NCBI GenBank assembly: GCA_030248195.1
Contig: JASAND010016559.1
Location: 1-64,000 of the forward strand
Direction: 5' to 3'
DNA from: Trissonchulus latispiculum
Taxonomy: Eukaryota; Nematoda; Enoplea; Enoplida; Ironidae
DNA: 64,000 nucleotides
Shown here piece by piece: positions 1 through 14,793 of the stretch (position 1 is its first letter; the number at the start of each line of letters is the position of its first letter). Made by a program: the position numbers and the translations under genes. Below the pieces are notes generated by a model, which saw nothing but the letters and a program-made list of their open reading frames with translations, ran no database searches and had not been told where the DNA came from.

Positions 1-58
1 TCAGTCTTTTGTTCTTACGCTGTAGTGGTAAAGTCAAACTTACCCCCGAATCATCAAT

Positions 59-1253
59 TTGTACGAACGAATTTGCCAAATTCTCAAAATTCTTCGAATA
101 TGCTCTGTTCAACCAAATTCCAACGGTTTTTCAGTTCCGCGTTCTTATACGTATGTAATGCCAAATCAATTTCAGGCAACGGAACGTGTTCTTTTTATGC
201 CAGACCAGCAACGTTGGGTAAAGTTGGTACCCGTAGAGCGGCATAAGGTCGACATCAGACATGTGCAGGAGGGGAAGTTCTGGGGGATGTGAAGGGCGGC
301 CGAAGGCCGCCGAAAAACCGGATTTTTCCGGTTTTTTACTGGAAAAATCCGGATTCTGGGGAGGGGGGTGATGGACCCCTCTGGTGGGGGGTGAGCTCAG
401 GTCTGGGGGGGGAGTCAAACCCCCCCCCCCAACCCCCCCCAAGCACACGTATGGTCGACATGCGTAATGCACTTTTTCTGCGACCAATTCAGCAAACTTC
501 ATTGGTACCTCATCAGGCAAATTTTCAGCGCGCTACTTCGCGTTCTGGTCAAACTTTTCGGAATTCACGTTTCCAAAATCAGAATGCTGGCTTTAGGCCT
601 ACAAATGTTCAGCATTCTAGGTTTTTGCTTCCAAATTTTTGGTATAATTTTCCATTTCAGAGGCACCAGCCTAGATTTTTTCAACGCGCCGACAAATTTT
701 TATCCTAGGAACCTTATGGGAAGTGCTTCAAGAATGGCGTCTTCGAACAGGCGCAGTTGCGAAAGCTCTGTCTACCATACTGAAAAATACGCACCAGTTC
801 AATTCATAAATCTGAATACATCCTTAAATGATAACTTGGATAGATTGCAAAGGCTTAGAACAATTGAAGAGGCATCCGCCCAAGTAAAGTAAATCTCCGA
901 AAATCCAGAAAACTGAGGAAGAACTCAGTAAAAGCAAGGGAGAAAAGCCTTCAAAGGGTAAACGGGTACGTACGAAACATGAGAAGACAAAGAAAAAGAT
1001 CAAGTCTAAGGTGTTGGACCCAGATTTTCCGGACAAATTTCTTTTTGAGGATGTTTTACTTTCATACTCTGATGCGACATCAACCGACGAAAGTTCCGAG
1101 GAAAGTTCTGATTCTGATTCTGATTCGTCAAGTGGGGAACAAAAGGTTTCCTACTCTCAGCCACAAAAGGCACCAAAAACTGAGCCTATTTTTAATAATC
1201 GGAACTATTTAATGGCTTTTGCTCAGGAAGAGAACTATTTTGTTGGAGCTTAA
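59..1253 (+). pseudogene. gag-like region of the gypsy element, interrupted
   Basis: Several open stretches in different frames carry Gln-, Asn-, Arg- and Phe-rich sequence (about 480-710), followed by a Lys-rich and then Glu/Ser/Asp-rich acidic stretch (about 960-1250) that leads straight into the protease. A 197-bp insertion at 256-452 separates the first two stretches; the reading on its left (up to the codons of GGTCGACAT) and on its right is in the same frame. A cysteine-containing stretch lies near 720-770, but no zinc knuckle is convincing. The last part ends at an in-frame TAA (1251-1253) about 30 bases before the protease and continues in the same frame beyond it. Assignment rests on position more than on recognised gag motifs. 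Confidence 0.55.
256..452. mobile_element. GC-rich MITE-like insertion in gag, 9-bp TSD
   Basis: A block of CCGAAGGCCGCC, paired GGATTTTTCC/GGAAAAATCC hairpin sequence and G- and C-runs unlike its AT-rich surroundings. GGTCGACAT occurs just before it (247-255) and at its right edge (453-461), consistent with a 9-bp target-site duplication. Loose terminal similarity is seen between ACATGTGC on the left and ACGTGTGC (reverse complement) on the right. A related copy lies at 25884-26070. A Mutator-like origin would fit a 9-bp duplication, but no transposase is present. Confidence 0.6.
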
Positions 1254-1280
1254 GCAAAAATTCCGCCTATTCATTCGCCA

Positions 1281-2044
1281 GTGGTTGTAGTGTCTGTCTC
1301 TGGTTTGAATACGTTAGCTTTACTAGATACTGGTGCGAATATCTCGGTTATTTCGAAAAGATTTGTTGAGCATTTACAAAAGAAATCACCAGAGGCACTC
1401 ACGCCCGGCGAGCGAAGTTTTGCTTCAGCTACCGCAGCTAATGGTACTCCAATAGAGTTTTCTGGATCAGTCAAATTGAATTTGTTTTTCAAGGATATAT
1501 TTGGCCTCACGAATTCCTTATCAGTGAACATTGCCCATACGATCTTTTACTTGGTTCTGACTTTCTTTCAACCTATAAGTGGTCAATGTTGTTGGGCAGA
1601 CATTCAATCTATGATCCTCTTTTTAAAGAAGTACCTCATTTAGGTGCACCTCAGTTGGATAGCATTTTACAAGTTCTTGGAAAAGAAACTACAAAAGTCT
1701 CAAATATTTTTCTTAGAGTTGGAGTTAGTCTGCAACCTAGTTCAGAAGCATGGGTTCCAATATCTTGTGAATCAAATGAACAAAATCCAAATACCGAGGA
1801 TAATGACGAAGTTCTTTCTCTCATACGTACTTATGCATCCAAAGTGCAACCCAGGACAGCTCCTTGGCCTTCACGTTTTCAAGATCCAAAGAAAATGGTA
1901 CGAAATTCTATGAAAATTGTAGAAAAGTATAATTGCTATGTGGTTCCTCGTAATGTTTCTAGTGAAAATCAATCTCAATACGTTCGAGCGTGGAATCTTG
2001 GTCCTGAAGCTTTGGACCTACGGCCAGGAATGCTATTAGCTTAA
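1281..2044 (+). pseudogene. gypsy aspartic protease and downstream linker, frameshifted
   Basis: The first frame encodes a retropepsin-type start with the active-site motif LLDTGANISVIS at about 1320-1355. The conserved second half (YDLLLGSDF, about 1537-1565) is in another frame, so one frameshift lies near 1530. The second frame runs on to a TAA at 2042-2044 through a linker with no recognised domain. The product would cleave Gag-Pol as a homodimer; this copy cannot make it unbroken. The same frame reopens directly after the TAA and runs to 2389. Confidence 0.8.
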
Positions 2045-2068
2045 GCTTATGCTGACGATTTAGTTTCA

Positions 2069-3748
2069 GTGAAAAATCCTAAAGGCAAGGAGGCTTTTCT
2101 GCATATGGGTGATAACTGGTTTGAGCAGGAGGACGTATGTGAGTCAGATCTTCTTACGGGAGAAAACCCACAAGTCAATTCTGCTATTCATAGTTCAAAC
2201 ATTAGGGAAACGATACAAGAACAGCAACAACAACCTAAAGAGGAAAAGTCGTTAACAAAGGAAGAACAGTACGAACAATTTCTGAAAGAAGCTCAGCTGG
2301 ATAAATTCGAATGTTCGAAAAAACCAAGGAAAAGTTCAAGAAGCTATTACGTAAGTACGTACATGTCTTTGCTACGCCTACTAACTTAGGTAAATGTGCA
2401 ACTGGACAACTCTGATTGACACTGGTATGGGTGGACCAGTAACAGCTAAGGCCTACAGAGTGAATCCTATGAAAGACTACAAATTGAAGAACATGTTCGG
2501 AAGATGTTGGATCAAGGTATTTGTTCTCCATCAAATAGCCAATGGTCATCACCATGTATGTTGGTAGGTAAGAAGGATGGAACAACAAGGTTTGTCATCG
2601 ACTATAGGAATCTAAACAAAATCACTAGGAAAGACCGATATCCACTACCTAAGATAGATGAAATACTAGATATGTTCAGTAAAGGAAAATTTTTCTCCAC
2701 CTTAGATCTTAATAGTGGCTACTGGCAGATAGAAATGTTTCCACCTCACAAAGAAAAAACAGCATTTATTTCGCATATGGGACTTTTTCATTTCAATGTC
2801 ATGCCTTTTGGATTAACGAATGCTCCAGCAACGTTTCAACGCATAATGGAGCGCATTTTTACTGAACTTCCAGTTTACATCGATGATCTACTGATCCCTT
2901 CAAACGATGAGGATCACCATTTGAAAATGTTGGAAGTCGTTTTTCAAAAATTGACCGACCATGGTCTTCGATTGAAAATAAAAAAGTGTGTTTTCTTTTG
3001 CAAACGAGTTGAATATCTTGGACACTTTATTTCGGACAAAGGCATTGAAACTGACTCTCGTAAAGTAAGTGCAGTCCAAAATTTTCCTGTACCTAGAACA
3101 GTCAAGCAGCTACGTGGATTTTTAGGTATGGCTGGTTACTATAGGCGATTTATTCAAAATTCCACTACCATAGCCGGACCTTTGAATAATCTTTTGAAGA
3201 AAGAAGAATGTTTTCATTGGACTGATGAATGCCAAACAGCGTTTGATAGTTTGAAAACAGCGTTAACTCATGCACCTGTGTTGGCATACCCAAATTGGGA
3301 TAATCCATTTTTGTTAACAACAGATAATAGTATTCAAGGTCTCGGTGCGGTTCTAGAGCAAGAACAAGAAGGTGAATCAAGACCAAAACCAATCGCTTAT
3401 GCAAGTAGATCTTTAGTAGGTGCAGAAAAGAAGTACAAAATATACGAACTAGAAGGATTAGCTGTAGTTTGGGCATGTAAACATTTTCAACATTATTTAA
3501 GGCATCGTCAATTTACCTTATATACGGACAACGAAGCTCTTAAGTACATCTTTACCTGTCCAAAACGTCAAGGCAATAGTAGATTAGCTAAGTGGCATAT
3601 AGCATTGCAAGAGTACAAATTTACAGCCTTACATCGAAAAGGGGTTGACAACCCAGTAGCAGATGCTCTTTCGCGTAATCCAAAGTCCAAGGACAACTTT
3701 TTGGCTGACATTACGTACGCAAAATTCCAACACAGAAACAACATCTGA
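2069..3748 (+). pseudogene. gypsy reverse transcriptase and RNase H
   Basis: The lead-in (2069-2389) is Glu/Gln/Lys-rich. The usual RT entry sequence (IDTG, then YRVNP) sits at about 2415-2470 in a different frame from the main ORF, so a frameshift lies near 2500. The main ORF (2504-3748, 414 codons) contains RT motifs: DYRNLNKIT, LDLNSGYWQI near residue 66, MPFGLTNAPATFQ, and the catalytic YIDD near residue 125. RNase H follows with TTDNS near residue 271 (usually TDAS), ELEGLAVVW near 315, YTDNEAL near 340 and VADALSR near 386. It would copy the element RNA and degrade it. The catalytic aspartates seen are retained. The ORF ends early at 3748 where the frame breaks before integrase. Confidence 0.9.
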
Positions 3749-3814
3749 AAACGAAGAAGAGTTTCATGTAACTGAGGACATGTATCCACCTGTATTCGCT
3801 ATTGAAAATTTTCT

Positions 3815-5037
3815 GATGAAAGTTGGAGTCAAGCTTTAGATGAAGATCATGAATTTGGTCCTTTAAAAGACTATATGGAAACTGGTCGTTTAACAACGGA
3901 CGAAAAAGTTTGGCGTTTAACTCGTTTTGAATCGGATTTTGTTTTGGAAAACGGTATATTGTATAGACATCATATTGACTCGTGTGGACGAAGGAGACTA
4001 GCGTTACCTCGACAAGTGTGCGTCCCACAAAACTTACATCAATACCATAGTGCAATGGATACTGGTGGACACCAAGGAGTACCTCAAACTCTTTATAAGA
4101 TAGCTACTAAATATTACTGGCCAACGTTAACTAGAGATGTAACAGCATACGTACGTAACTGTATTGTTTGTGCGAAGTTTACTATTGGACTGAAACAACC
4201 GCAAGCTCCTATGAATCCGTATTCTCCTGTGACTAGACCATTTGAAAGGATTTATTTAGACGTTTGTCATTTTCCAACTAGTAAGAAACTAAAGGTTTGT
4301 GTTCTTGTTTTGATAGATCAATTAACACGTGGGGCAGAAGCGTGGCCTCTTAAGAATGAAAAATCTGAAACGTTAATACGCACGCTTTTGTATGAATTTA
4401 TTTTACGTTATGGCGTACCTAATGAAATAGTTACGGATCAAGGCCCAAGTTACGGATCAAGGCCCAAACTTTCAGTCAGAGGTAACATCGACATTTTTTG
4501 AGCTACTAGGTACAAAGAAGCTACGTACGACAGCTTATCACCATCAGTCTAACGGACTTGTAGAAAGGGTAAATGGTACTATACGTGAAATAGTTAAGAA
4601 ATACATAGATACGTCACAGAAGGACTGGGATATCAAACTGGCTTTTGCAATGCATGCGTATCGAATATCTTTTCATTCTACCATTCAAGATACACCATAC
4701 TTTCTACTTTTTGGTCGTGACTGTCAAGTTCCGGAAGATTTGCTTTTTAAAAAACTGGATAAACCAGTAACATCATTGAATGCTTATAAAGCATCGGCTA
4801 TGCGGGAATTAACGGAAAATTGGCGTTTGACTTCGCAAATAACTAAGGACAAAGCTGACTTGGTTAAGCAAAGGTACGATAGAAATGTACGTATGAAACA
4901 TTTTGACGTAGGACAGCTAGTTATGCGAAATATATCTCAAGTACCAGTACCTACGGGACATATGGCAAAGTTGGCTCCAAAATACGATGGTCCCTACCGC
5001 ATCATTGAGAAGATTTCGGAACAAAATGTGCGTTTAC
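3815..5037 (+). pseudogene. gypsy integrase, broken by a duplication
   Basis: The ORF 3875-4501 carries an HHCC zinc finger (H..H in HQYHSAMDTGGHQG, C..C in NCIVCAKF). It then has the first catalytic Asp (LDVCHF, about 4259) and the second (VTDQG, about 4432). A 19-bp tandem duplication at 4430-4467 then shifts the frame. The catalytic Glu (LVERVNGTIR, about 4558-4590) and the C-terminal part with a GPY/F-like module (KYDGPYRIIEK, about 4980-5010) are read in the other frame (ORF from 4650). A MITE interrupts the end at 5038. Integrase joins element DNA into host chromosomes; this copy is inactive as it stands. Confidence 0.88.
4430..4467 (+). repeat. 19-bp tandem duplication inside integrase
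   Basis: GTTACGGATCAAGGCCCAA occurs twice in direct succession (4430-4448 and 4449-4467). It repeats the codons around the second catalytic Asp. Because 19 is not a multiple of three, it shifts the reading frame by one base. It looks like replication slippage or imperfect repair. Confidence 0.92.
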
Positions 5038-5474
5038 GGTGCTTTGCGTCTATCAAAAGATTTCTAGTACACCACTATCCGCTAGTTTCCGCAGATTAGA
5101 CCCATGAAAAACGTAGCAGCTAAAATCCTTGGAATGTTTGAAGGCCCAGGCGGCTTGTTTCCAACCAAGTCAGCAAAATTCCGTGGAACTATAACCTACT
5201 TAGTTCTGGCCAGCTAGATTCCAACGAAGTTAAAGGCGTGCCATGAAGTTTCAAGTATGTTTATCACATAAGTATTTGAATTTTACTACAAGGTTGGCTA
5301 GTTTCCAACGCAGTTAGCCAGTTTCCGTGGAAACATTTTTCATCTAAGATTGGACCGCAAATTTCCAGCCGACTAAGCTCGTTTGCTTGGAATGATTTTG
5401 CGTTTATTCCTAGCTGTGTTGGTTCTGCGGAATCTTGCTATAATGGTGTACTCAAAATCTATTGATAGACGCAC
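5038..5474. mobile_element. MITE in integrase C-terminus, TTAC TSD
   Basis: A 437-bp insertion flanked by TTAC (5034-5037 and 5475-5478). Its ends are imperfect inverted repeats of about 40 bp: the left end has GCGTCTATCAAAAGATTTCT then GTACACCACTAT, and the right end read backwards has GCGTCTATCAATAGATTTTG then GTACACCATTAT. The interior repeats short TTCCAAC..AGT and TTTCCGTGGAA units and has no ORF of note. Insert plus duplication is 441 bp, a multiple of three, and the integrase frame resumes in register on the far side. Family unknown. Confidence 0.82.
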
Positions 5475-5891
5475 TTACAGACTGGGAAGGTAAGTAATCC
5501 AATTCACGTCAATCGACTCAAGAAACTGCCTGATGTGCATCCTCAATTTACCGATGATACAGGTGAACAATTTGATGACTTATTTCAAGATACGCCTAAG
5601 GAAACGGCTTCGGAAAACAGGGAGAACAATATCAGTGATGCTGGTGGCAATACTGAAGAGTTAGAAAATACTGAAAATGAGGTCGAACAAGGACAAAATA
5701 CCACTGAAGAAACAAATCAAGATGAAACTGCATCTAATGCTAGTCAAGAAATGGCAGTAATCATCAAGCAAGTTAACAACACTACTGCACCAGCACCGTA
5801 TGCACCAGTTAATAGGTCATTTATTCCATCTTTACTGCGTCCTATACCAAATTTATTCCGTTTTGTCAACACCATGGCTTTTCAATTATAG
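5475..5891 (+). pseudogene. gypsy pol C-terminal tail, acidic
   Basis: After the MITE the frame continues through a sequence typical of the extreme end of gypsy integrase (NPIHVNRLKKLPD), then a Glu/Asp/Asn/Thr-rich acidic tail of about 80 residues, ending FQL at a TAG (5889-5891). No domain is recognisable in the tail. It is open throughout, so the tail itself is intact; the parent ORF is not. Confidence 0.65.
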
Positions 5892-8800
5892 TCATTGATT
5901 TTTCTGTAAGGTACTATTTTGAACTCTTTTTGAGTTTTGTTGCTGCTAAGGCAAAGTTGATTTTAATTCAGTGCGATTATTTCCAACTTTATTATCGGCC
6001 GTTTTGATGTGGTATTTTTCTCTAGTTTCTTAAATTTCTTTTACAATTCTTTTGAGCGATCTTTTCAACCATCAGGTCTAGTTCTCCTTCACCTAATACT
6101 CAACCTACTTTGCACAATTTAAACGTTGCACTTGTTTTCTATTCTAATTTAAGGCGGTTAACTCGTTCATGGCTTTGTCGTTCACTATAGCCAGGTCCAA
6201 CAAACTATGTCGACGGCTAGATAAAACCGTGGAGACCGATACATGGCATAATTATTTGGAGGATCCAGCCTTCACTAGTGTTCATAGCAGCGTTACGCCG
6301 CTTTGCAGGGATCATGGAAGCCACGACATGAGTTTCAAAAGCCTCCGGAAGGGTATTCCATTCCCTATAGGTGTCAGTAAGATTCAAACGGGTTAAAGGT
6401 TTGTTTTGATTTTCAACTGCCATTTAAATTACGTTTGTGCTAATTCAGAGTATTGCGTTAGACTATCGATACCAGAGTCACGGTTCTCAAAGTCTTTTAA
6501 CTGGTAGTTATCAATAGCCTGGTCGTATCGCCATGTGTACATCTAAATCTGCTTCGACGTAGTCTGCAGAAGACTATTGTGCTGTCAACTTTGGGTTTCA
6601 TTGAATTTTCTTGCTTTGGACTTCCTAATATCGAACTATGTTGTATTCGTTTGTGCCTTCAGGTATTTTCATTGGTTCATCGGTTCTCATTTGGTAGCAG
6701 ATCATTTGGACTAGCTCCTTGCTTCTCGGATTCCATGAATACTCATTGGAGCGAGCATATGTTCTGGACACATCCGATCAACGGTCCTAATGGAGCATCG
6801 TCAGTCTGTACTGTTTCCGTCAATCTTTATTCATAGCAATATGTCTACGTTGGTGAGTTATCTTTCTGGATAACCTACACAACAGGGTCGTTGGTTGTGC
6901 TGAGTGCGAACTTTTCGGCTCGCTTTCTAGTACAAACCGTATCCCATCCATTTCAAATGCAAATGCTGACTTAACAGGCAATGTGTCAATCGAATTGAAA
7001 CGACTGTTTATTTATAGTATTTCTATTTTCGCGAATCGAATTTCTGTTGTAGCTTAAACTCATAGTATTTACTTCTTGCAGTTTTGTTTCTATATATAGA
7101 AAGCAAGCTTTGATTAGTAGTAATGGAATGCGGCTAGTTGTTTATTGCGTTTTGAATTAAAAGCCTCAATACAATTATGAAGCGATGACCTATACTTGAT
7201 CGGTTTTGATCATAATTGGACGATTTTGATGTAGTTCTTTTTCTAGTCCCGTAGTGATTTTGCAGCATATACTTAATTTGTTGCGTTTGTTTTTTCTGTT
7301 GCAGGACATTTTGCCGTTTTTCGTTTTCTATGTACAGTCGGTAATCGTAGTAATAACATTGTACAGTTAATAATTGCATTGGTAGTTGTTGTACAGATTT
7401 TTGTGTTATCTATGCTTATTGGAATATACCTAAAAAGCAACATTTCTCGAAAAACTCAAAAATACTTCAGTTTATTGTTTGGGATTATTCAATGATTGTG
7501 TTGTGTATGTTAGTATGTCTATGATTTTTTGATGCTCGGAGCTTTATGAACGGTTGATATCTGTGTCGCTTGCAATCTTGAGCCATCTATCTCTAGTTTA
7601 ACTTTAAACGAATTATTTTTATTTTTCTCCAATTACGAAAAATTTCTTAGGCGATAACTGTGATTCGTATTAATTTTGCACTGATTGTGGGCTCTGCGTA
7701 GCCTGTATTCTAACTGTGAAGATCGCAGCTCCCGCCTATGGGACTCGATTTCCTCTCTGGCCTATTACTGCGGATATAACTACTCTAAATAATGGCAACT
7801 TCAGCCTTCTCAGCTTCGATCCTGTTTCGAGTTCATACGGCTTTGAACTGACCCGAAAGTTATTCTGAAGACCATCACCACAACCAAATAGTTGTAAATT
7901 GCAACGACAACAACTAGAAGACAGCGCTTCATCATGGAGCTTTGAACTTTCAACTATTTACATGCATGTTCATTGTTTGTATATAAGTCTATATATGTAT
8001 TTTTGTGGATTGTTGCTAGCTATTCGCTCGTGCTTTGCATTTGTAAATAATTTGCCGGCTTTGTCATGTATTGATTTTATGCGCGCTTTGTAATATGTGA
8101 ATGTATTGTCTTTTTGTTGTATACTTAGTATTGTGCTTGTATGTGTGTTCCGTCTAGTACTGTATCCCTTTCCCCAGATTTATTTCCCCTGTGTCCGTAT
8201 GTGTTGAATTGGTTTTTCTTGTTTTTGCCGAAAGATCAGGCGATCTTTTTTTTAAGCGACGGAGGGGAATCCGCACGCAATGCTTTAAAATTTAAAATTA
8301 GCAATTTTTTTCTTCTTCATAATACTTTAATATTTCAATATTTAGTGTTATATTAATGCTTCGGTAGTTGTACAGATTATTTGTTAGCTAGGATTTTTCT
8401 ATTTATAGTAATCTAGTTAGGATTGTATTTTGTCTGTGAATTGTCTTTAGCTAGGTTCTTTGTGTTTGTTTTACTTGTATTATGTAACGTGTTTAGCTAG
8501 GATTGTTCAGGTCATGTATAATTTAGATATTTGTTTCGTATAGAATTTATGGTTAATACTTCGGATAGCATATTGTATGTTTGTTTGCATGTTTGCATTA
8601 GGATAATTGTGAGTGTGGTTGTACTGGATCCATGAATGTATTTGTATGAATGTTGTACTTCTATTTTTGTTTGACTTTTCATGTGGGAATCTTTTCCTAT
8701 TTTCTAAATATTTGGTTTCCTATATTTAGTTTGGTTGCAACTATTGGTATTTCGGGTATTCTGTTGCTCCCTGCGTTTCGCTATTTTCGCCTGGCTATGA

Positions 8801-9028
8801 CTTCCAATTGCTACCACTTTTAACTTTAATTTTCTCAACTTCTATTTGTAGTTTCTTTCCTGTAACCATGGGTAAACGTGCCAGGATACGTTCCTCATAA
8901 CTGGTCTCATGGGATTTGTGTGAAATCTACTTTTTAACGTTGAAATTTTCCTCAATTTTCAATTACTGAATTACGGTAGCATTCCCTCTCGTCCTTGTAT
9001 TTTAGCAGGCGCTAAAATTTTTCTATCC
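5892..9028 (+). other. gypsy 3' region between pol and the 3' LTR
   Basis: About 3.1 kb with only short unrelated ORFs (none above 85 codons) and T-rich text. An env-like gene could once have been here, but I see no signal peptide, furin site or fusion-peptide pattern, so I call it non-coding. It may be a long 3' untranslated part or decayed sequence. Confidence 0.5.
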
Positions 9029-9037
9029 AGGGGAGGA
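9029..9037 (+). promoter_or_regulatory. polypurine tract of the gypsy element
   Basis: AGGGGAGGA lies directly before TGTCAAAAACC. This is where plus-strand DNA synthesis of an LTR element starts, and it marks the 3' LTR boundary. Confidence 0.75.
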
Positions 9038-9228
9038 TGTCAAAAACCAGTTTAAACCAGAATTTAATCCAAGCAACGAAGTATTTTCAAATCTGATTGT
9101 TTGCACGTCTCACCTAATTTGCATATTTGTCGTTTGACGTCTAACAGTGAATTGTTAGTTCAGTGTTGTTGTTCGATTGTGATACGAGTTGGTCGGTTGC
9201 TTCATATGTTGATCCCCCAATAAATACA
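9038..9228 (+). repeat. 3' LTR of the gypsy element (right edge approximate)
   Basis: It begins TGTCAAAAACC right after the polypurine tract and contains AATAAA at about 9219-9224. The end given is the first plausible ACA after the poly(A) signal; the true end may be up to some 200 bp further. No second copy is in the window to fix it. Confidence 0.5.
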
Positions 9229-9646
9229 TTGTTACGCCCCTCTGCCTTATAGTTGGTTATGATATGGATATCCAGGGATACGGCAGTTAAGGTAACTTTG
9301 TAGAATTTAGGTAAATTTTTAGAGTTAGGCCCGGTCAGAAACCTGCAGTCGCACCACCCATTAATTCTATGTTAAGTCCAGACAGTTAACTCTAGGATTA
9401 ACAGGAGCATTGGTAAATTTCATTTTATAAACCTCAAAATAACACATTCCAGCAAATAAATGCAAATGGTAAACCCTTCGTTGGTTTTATTTCAATCCGA
9501 GCAGAGGCTCGAATATGGATGTCTTCTTTGATCAGATTGTTATACTTAGCTTTAATTTTAATTCCAGTGTGGCTATTATTAAGAAATGAAATTCTTGTGA
9601 TTAATGGTTATAATTTAACTTCAGTATTTTTATTTATTTTGCCTCA
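9229..9646. other. upstream region of kinase gene A
   Basis: No gene recognised. A 27-base T-rich stretch near 9484-9510 (GGTTTTATTTCAATCCGAGC) resembles one at about 16914-16935, some 1 kb before gene B, which could be a duplicated upstream element. No clear TATA box can be named. Confidence 0.3.
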
Positions 9647-13552
<3,906 letters not shown>

Positions 13553-13578
13553 GACAAGTATAAAAGAAATTTAGTGTA

Positions 13579-13584
13579 ATAAAG
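13579..13584 (+). terminator. poly(A) signal of gene A
   Basis: AATAAA lies 27 bases after the stop codon of gene A, implying a very short 3' untranslated region. Confidence 0.7.
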
Positions 13585-14793
13585 TATGAAAATTGGTGTA
13601 ATTGTTTGCTAATCACAGTTACTGGCTTGACGTTTTTCGGTCGGCGGGTCAACAACACTTATTAAGCGCAAAAACGAATTTTGAATATTTGTGAATGTTA
13701 ATAAACTGAACAGCTAGATAACCATCATTATAGGGCCAAACTTGTTTGGTTTAGTTTGTGCTGAATTAACATCGGTTCACAATAGGTGCGGGCGTTTAGT
13801 TTTTGTGCGAATGTACGATAAATTTATAAGTGGAGAAACTTGTTTCCTAAAAAATCAAACGGATGCATTTGTGACTGGTTTTGTGGGAAATTCTAGCCAG
13901 GCTAACATTATTGTTCTTTAGTCATTCTATTGTGTAGCATTTCGTTAACATCTAACTGCTGCTTTTTTGTTACCGGTTGTCAGCATTTTATGTATTTGTT
14001 TCTTATGTAGGAAACCACGTTAATCTGTACCATTAATACTCATTCCACTAGTTGTACTCAACAAGGCATCGTTGTATCATTAGATTAATTACTGTGCAAT
14101 TGTTCTTGGCCCTTGCAATCGCTACGGAAGAGTCAATTAAAGAAAACTAATAGGTCTATGAACGAATATGTATTAAAATGTGTACTTTTATCAAAATCGC
14201 CAAGCGACCACCTTAGCCACACATAGAATGAAAGCGATCATAAATGGGTACATAAAATCGGTGTTTAGATACCAGTAAAGCCAGTATTCGAAATGATTGT
14301 TTCGTTTTCGTGCTTAAAACCATTGACAGCGTACATTAACATAGAAATAGGATTAAATCCTGTTAGGAACTTGTACTTTGAACTGAAATTTTGGAGCAGG
14401 CTTGTGCCTTAAGAACAAATTTACAAACAGTTTCTGAAAATTGACACTGATTTTATTCAAATTTGCGTTTTCCTCATAATTTGCAACAAAGTCTGCAAAT
14501 CTTGGAAAAAATTTTAAATTTTGACAGATATGCACGAAATCTTAAGAACATAAACTAAAACGTTCCAGCGAAGCCGGAGCATATTGCAAAGTTTTAGTGT
14601 GAAAACTAATTTTTTCAGGTCGTGTTTGCGTATCCCCATTGCCTTTGACGTTTTTTCCTCGCCACTTGTCTCCGATGGCGGAAAGGCTGATATCTTGTCT
14701 GAGCTGAGCACCCATCCCCCTTCCCCCACAGAACCCCCGCGTTAACCTATGCTTGGCAATACAATGTCGAAGCCTTGTTCGATTGGAGCTGTC
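13585..14793. other. intergenic, nothing recognised
   Basis: AT-rich spacer between gene A and the hAT-like element. Only short ORFs without motif or family resemblance on either strand. No repeat structure stands out. Confidence 0.6.

Larger units (their letters stand above)
1..9228 (+). mobile_element. Ty3/gypsy LTR retrotransposon, 3' part, decayed
   Basis: Domains occur in the order expected for a Ty3/gypsy element: gag-like region, aspartic protease (DTGA), reverse transcriptase (YIDD), RNase H, integrase (HHCC finger, catalytic D, D and E, GPY-like module), long 3' non-coding part, polypurine tract, then the start of a 3' LTR. The 5' LTR and primer site lie before the window. Reading frames are broken by in-frame TAA codons near 1251 and 2042, frameshifts near 1530, 2500, 3720 and 3815, a 19-bp tandem duplication at 4430 and two inserted MITEs (256-452, 5038-5474). 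The right boundary is uncertain because there is no 5' LTR to compare with. Confidence 0.9.

Noticed and set aside
6169..6836. env gene of the gypsy element
   Set aside because: Short ORFs without signal peptide, cleavage site or membrane anchor; no support.
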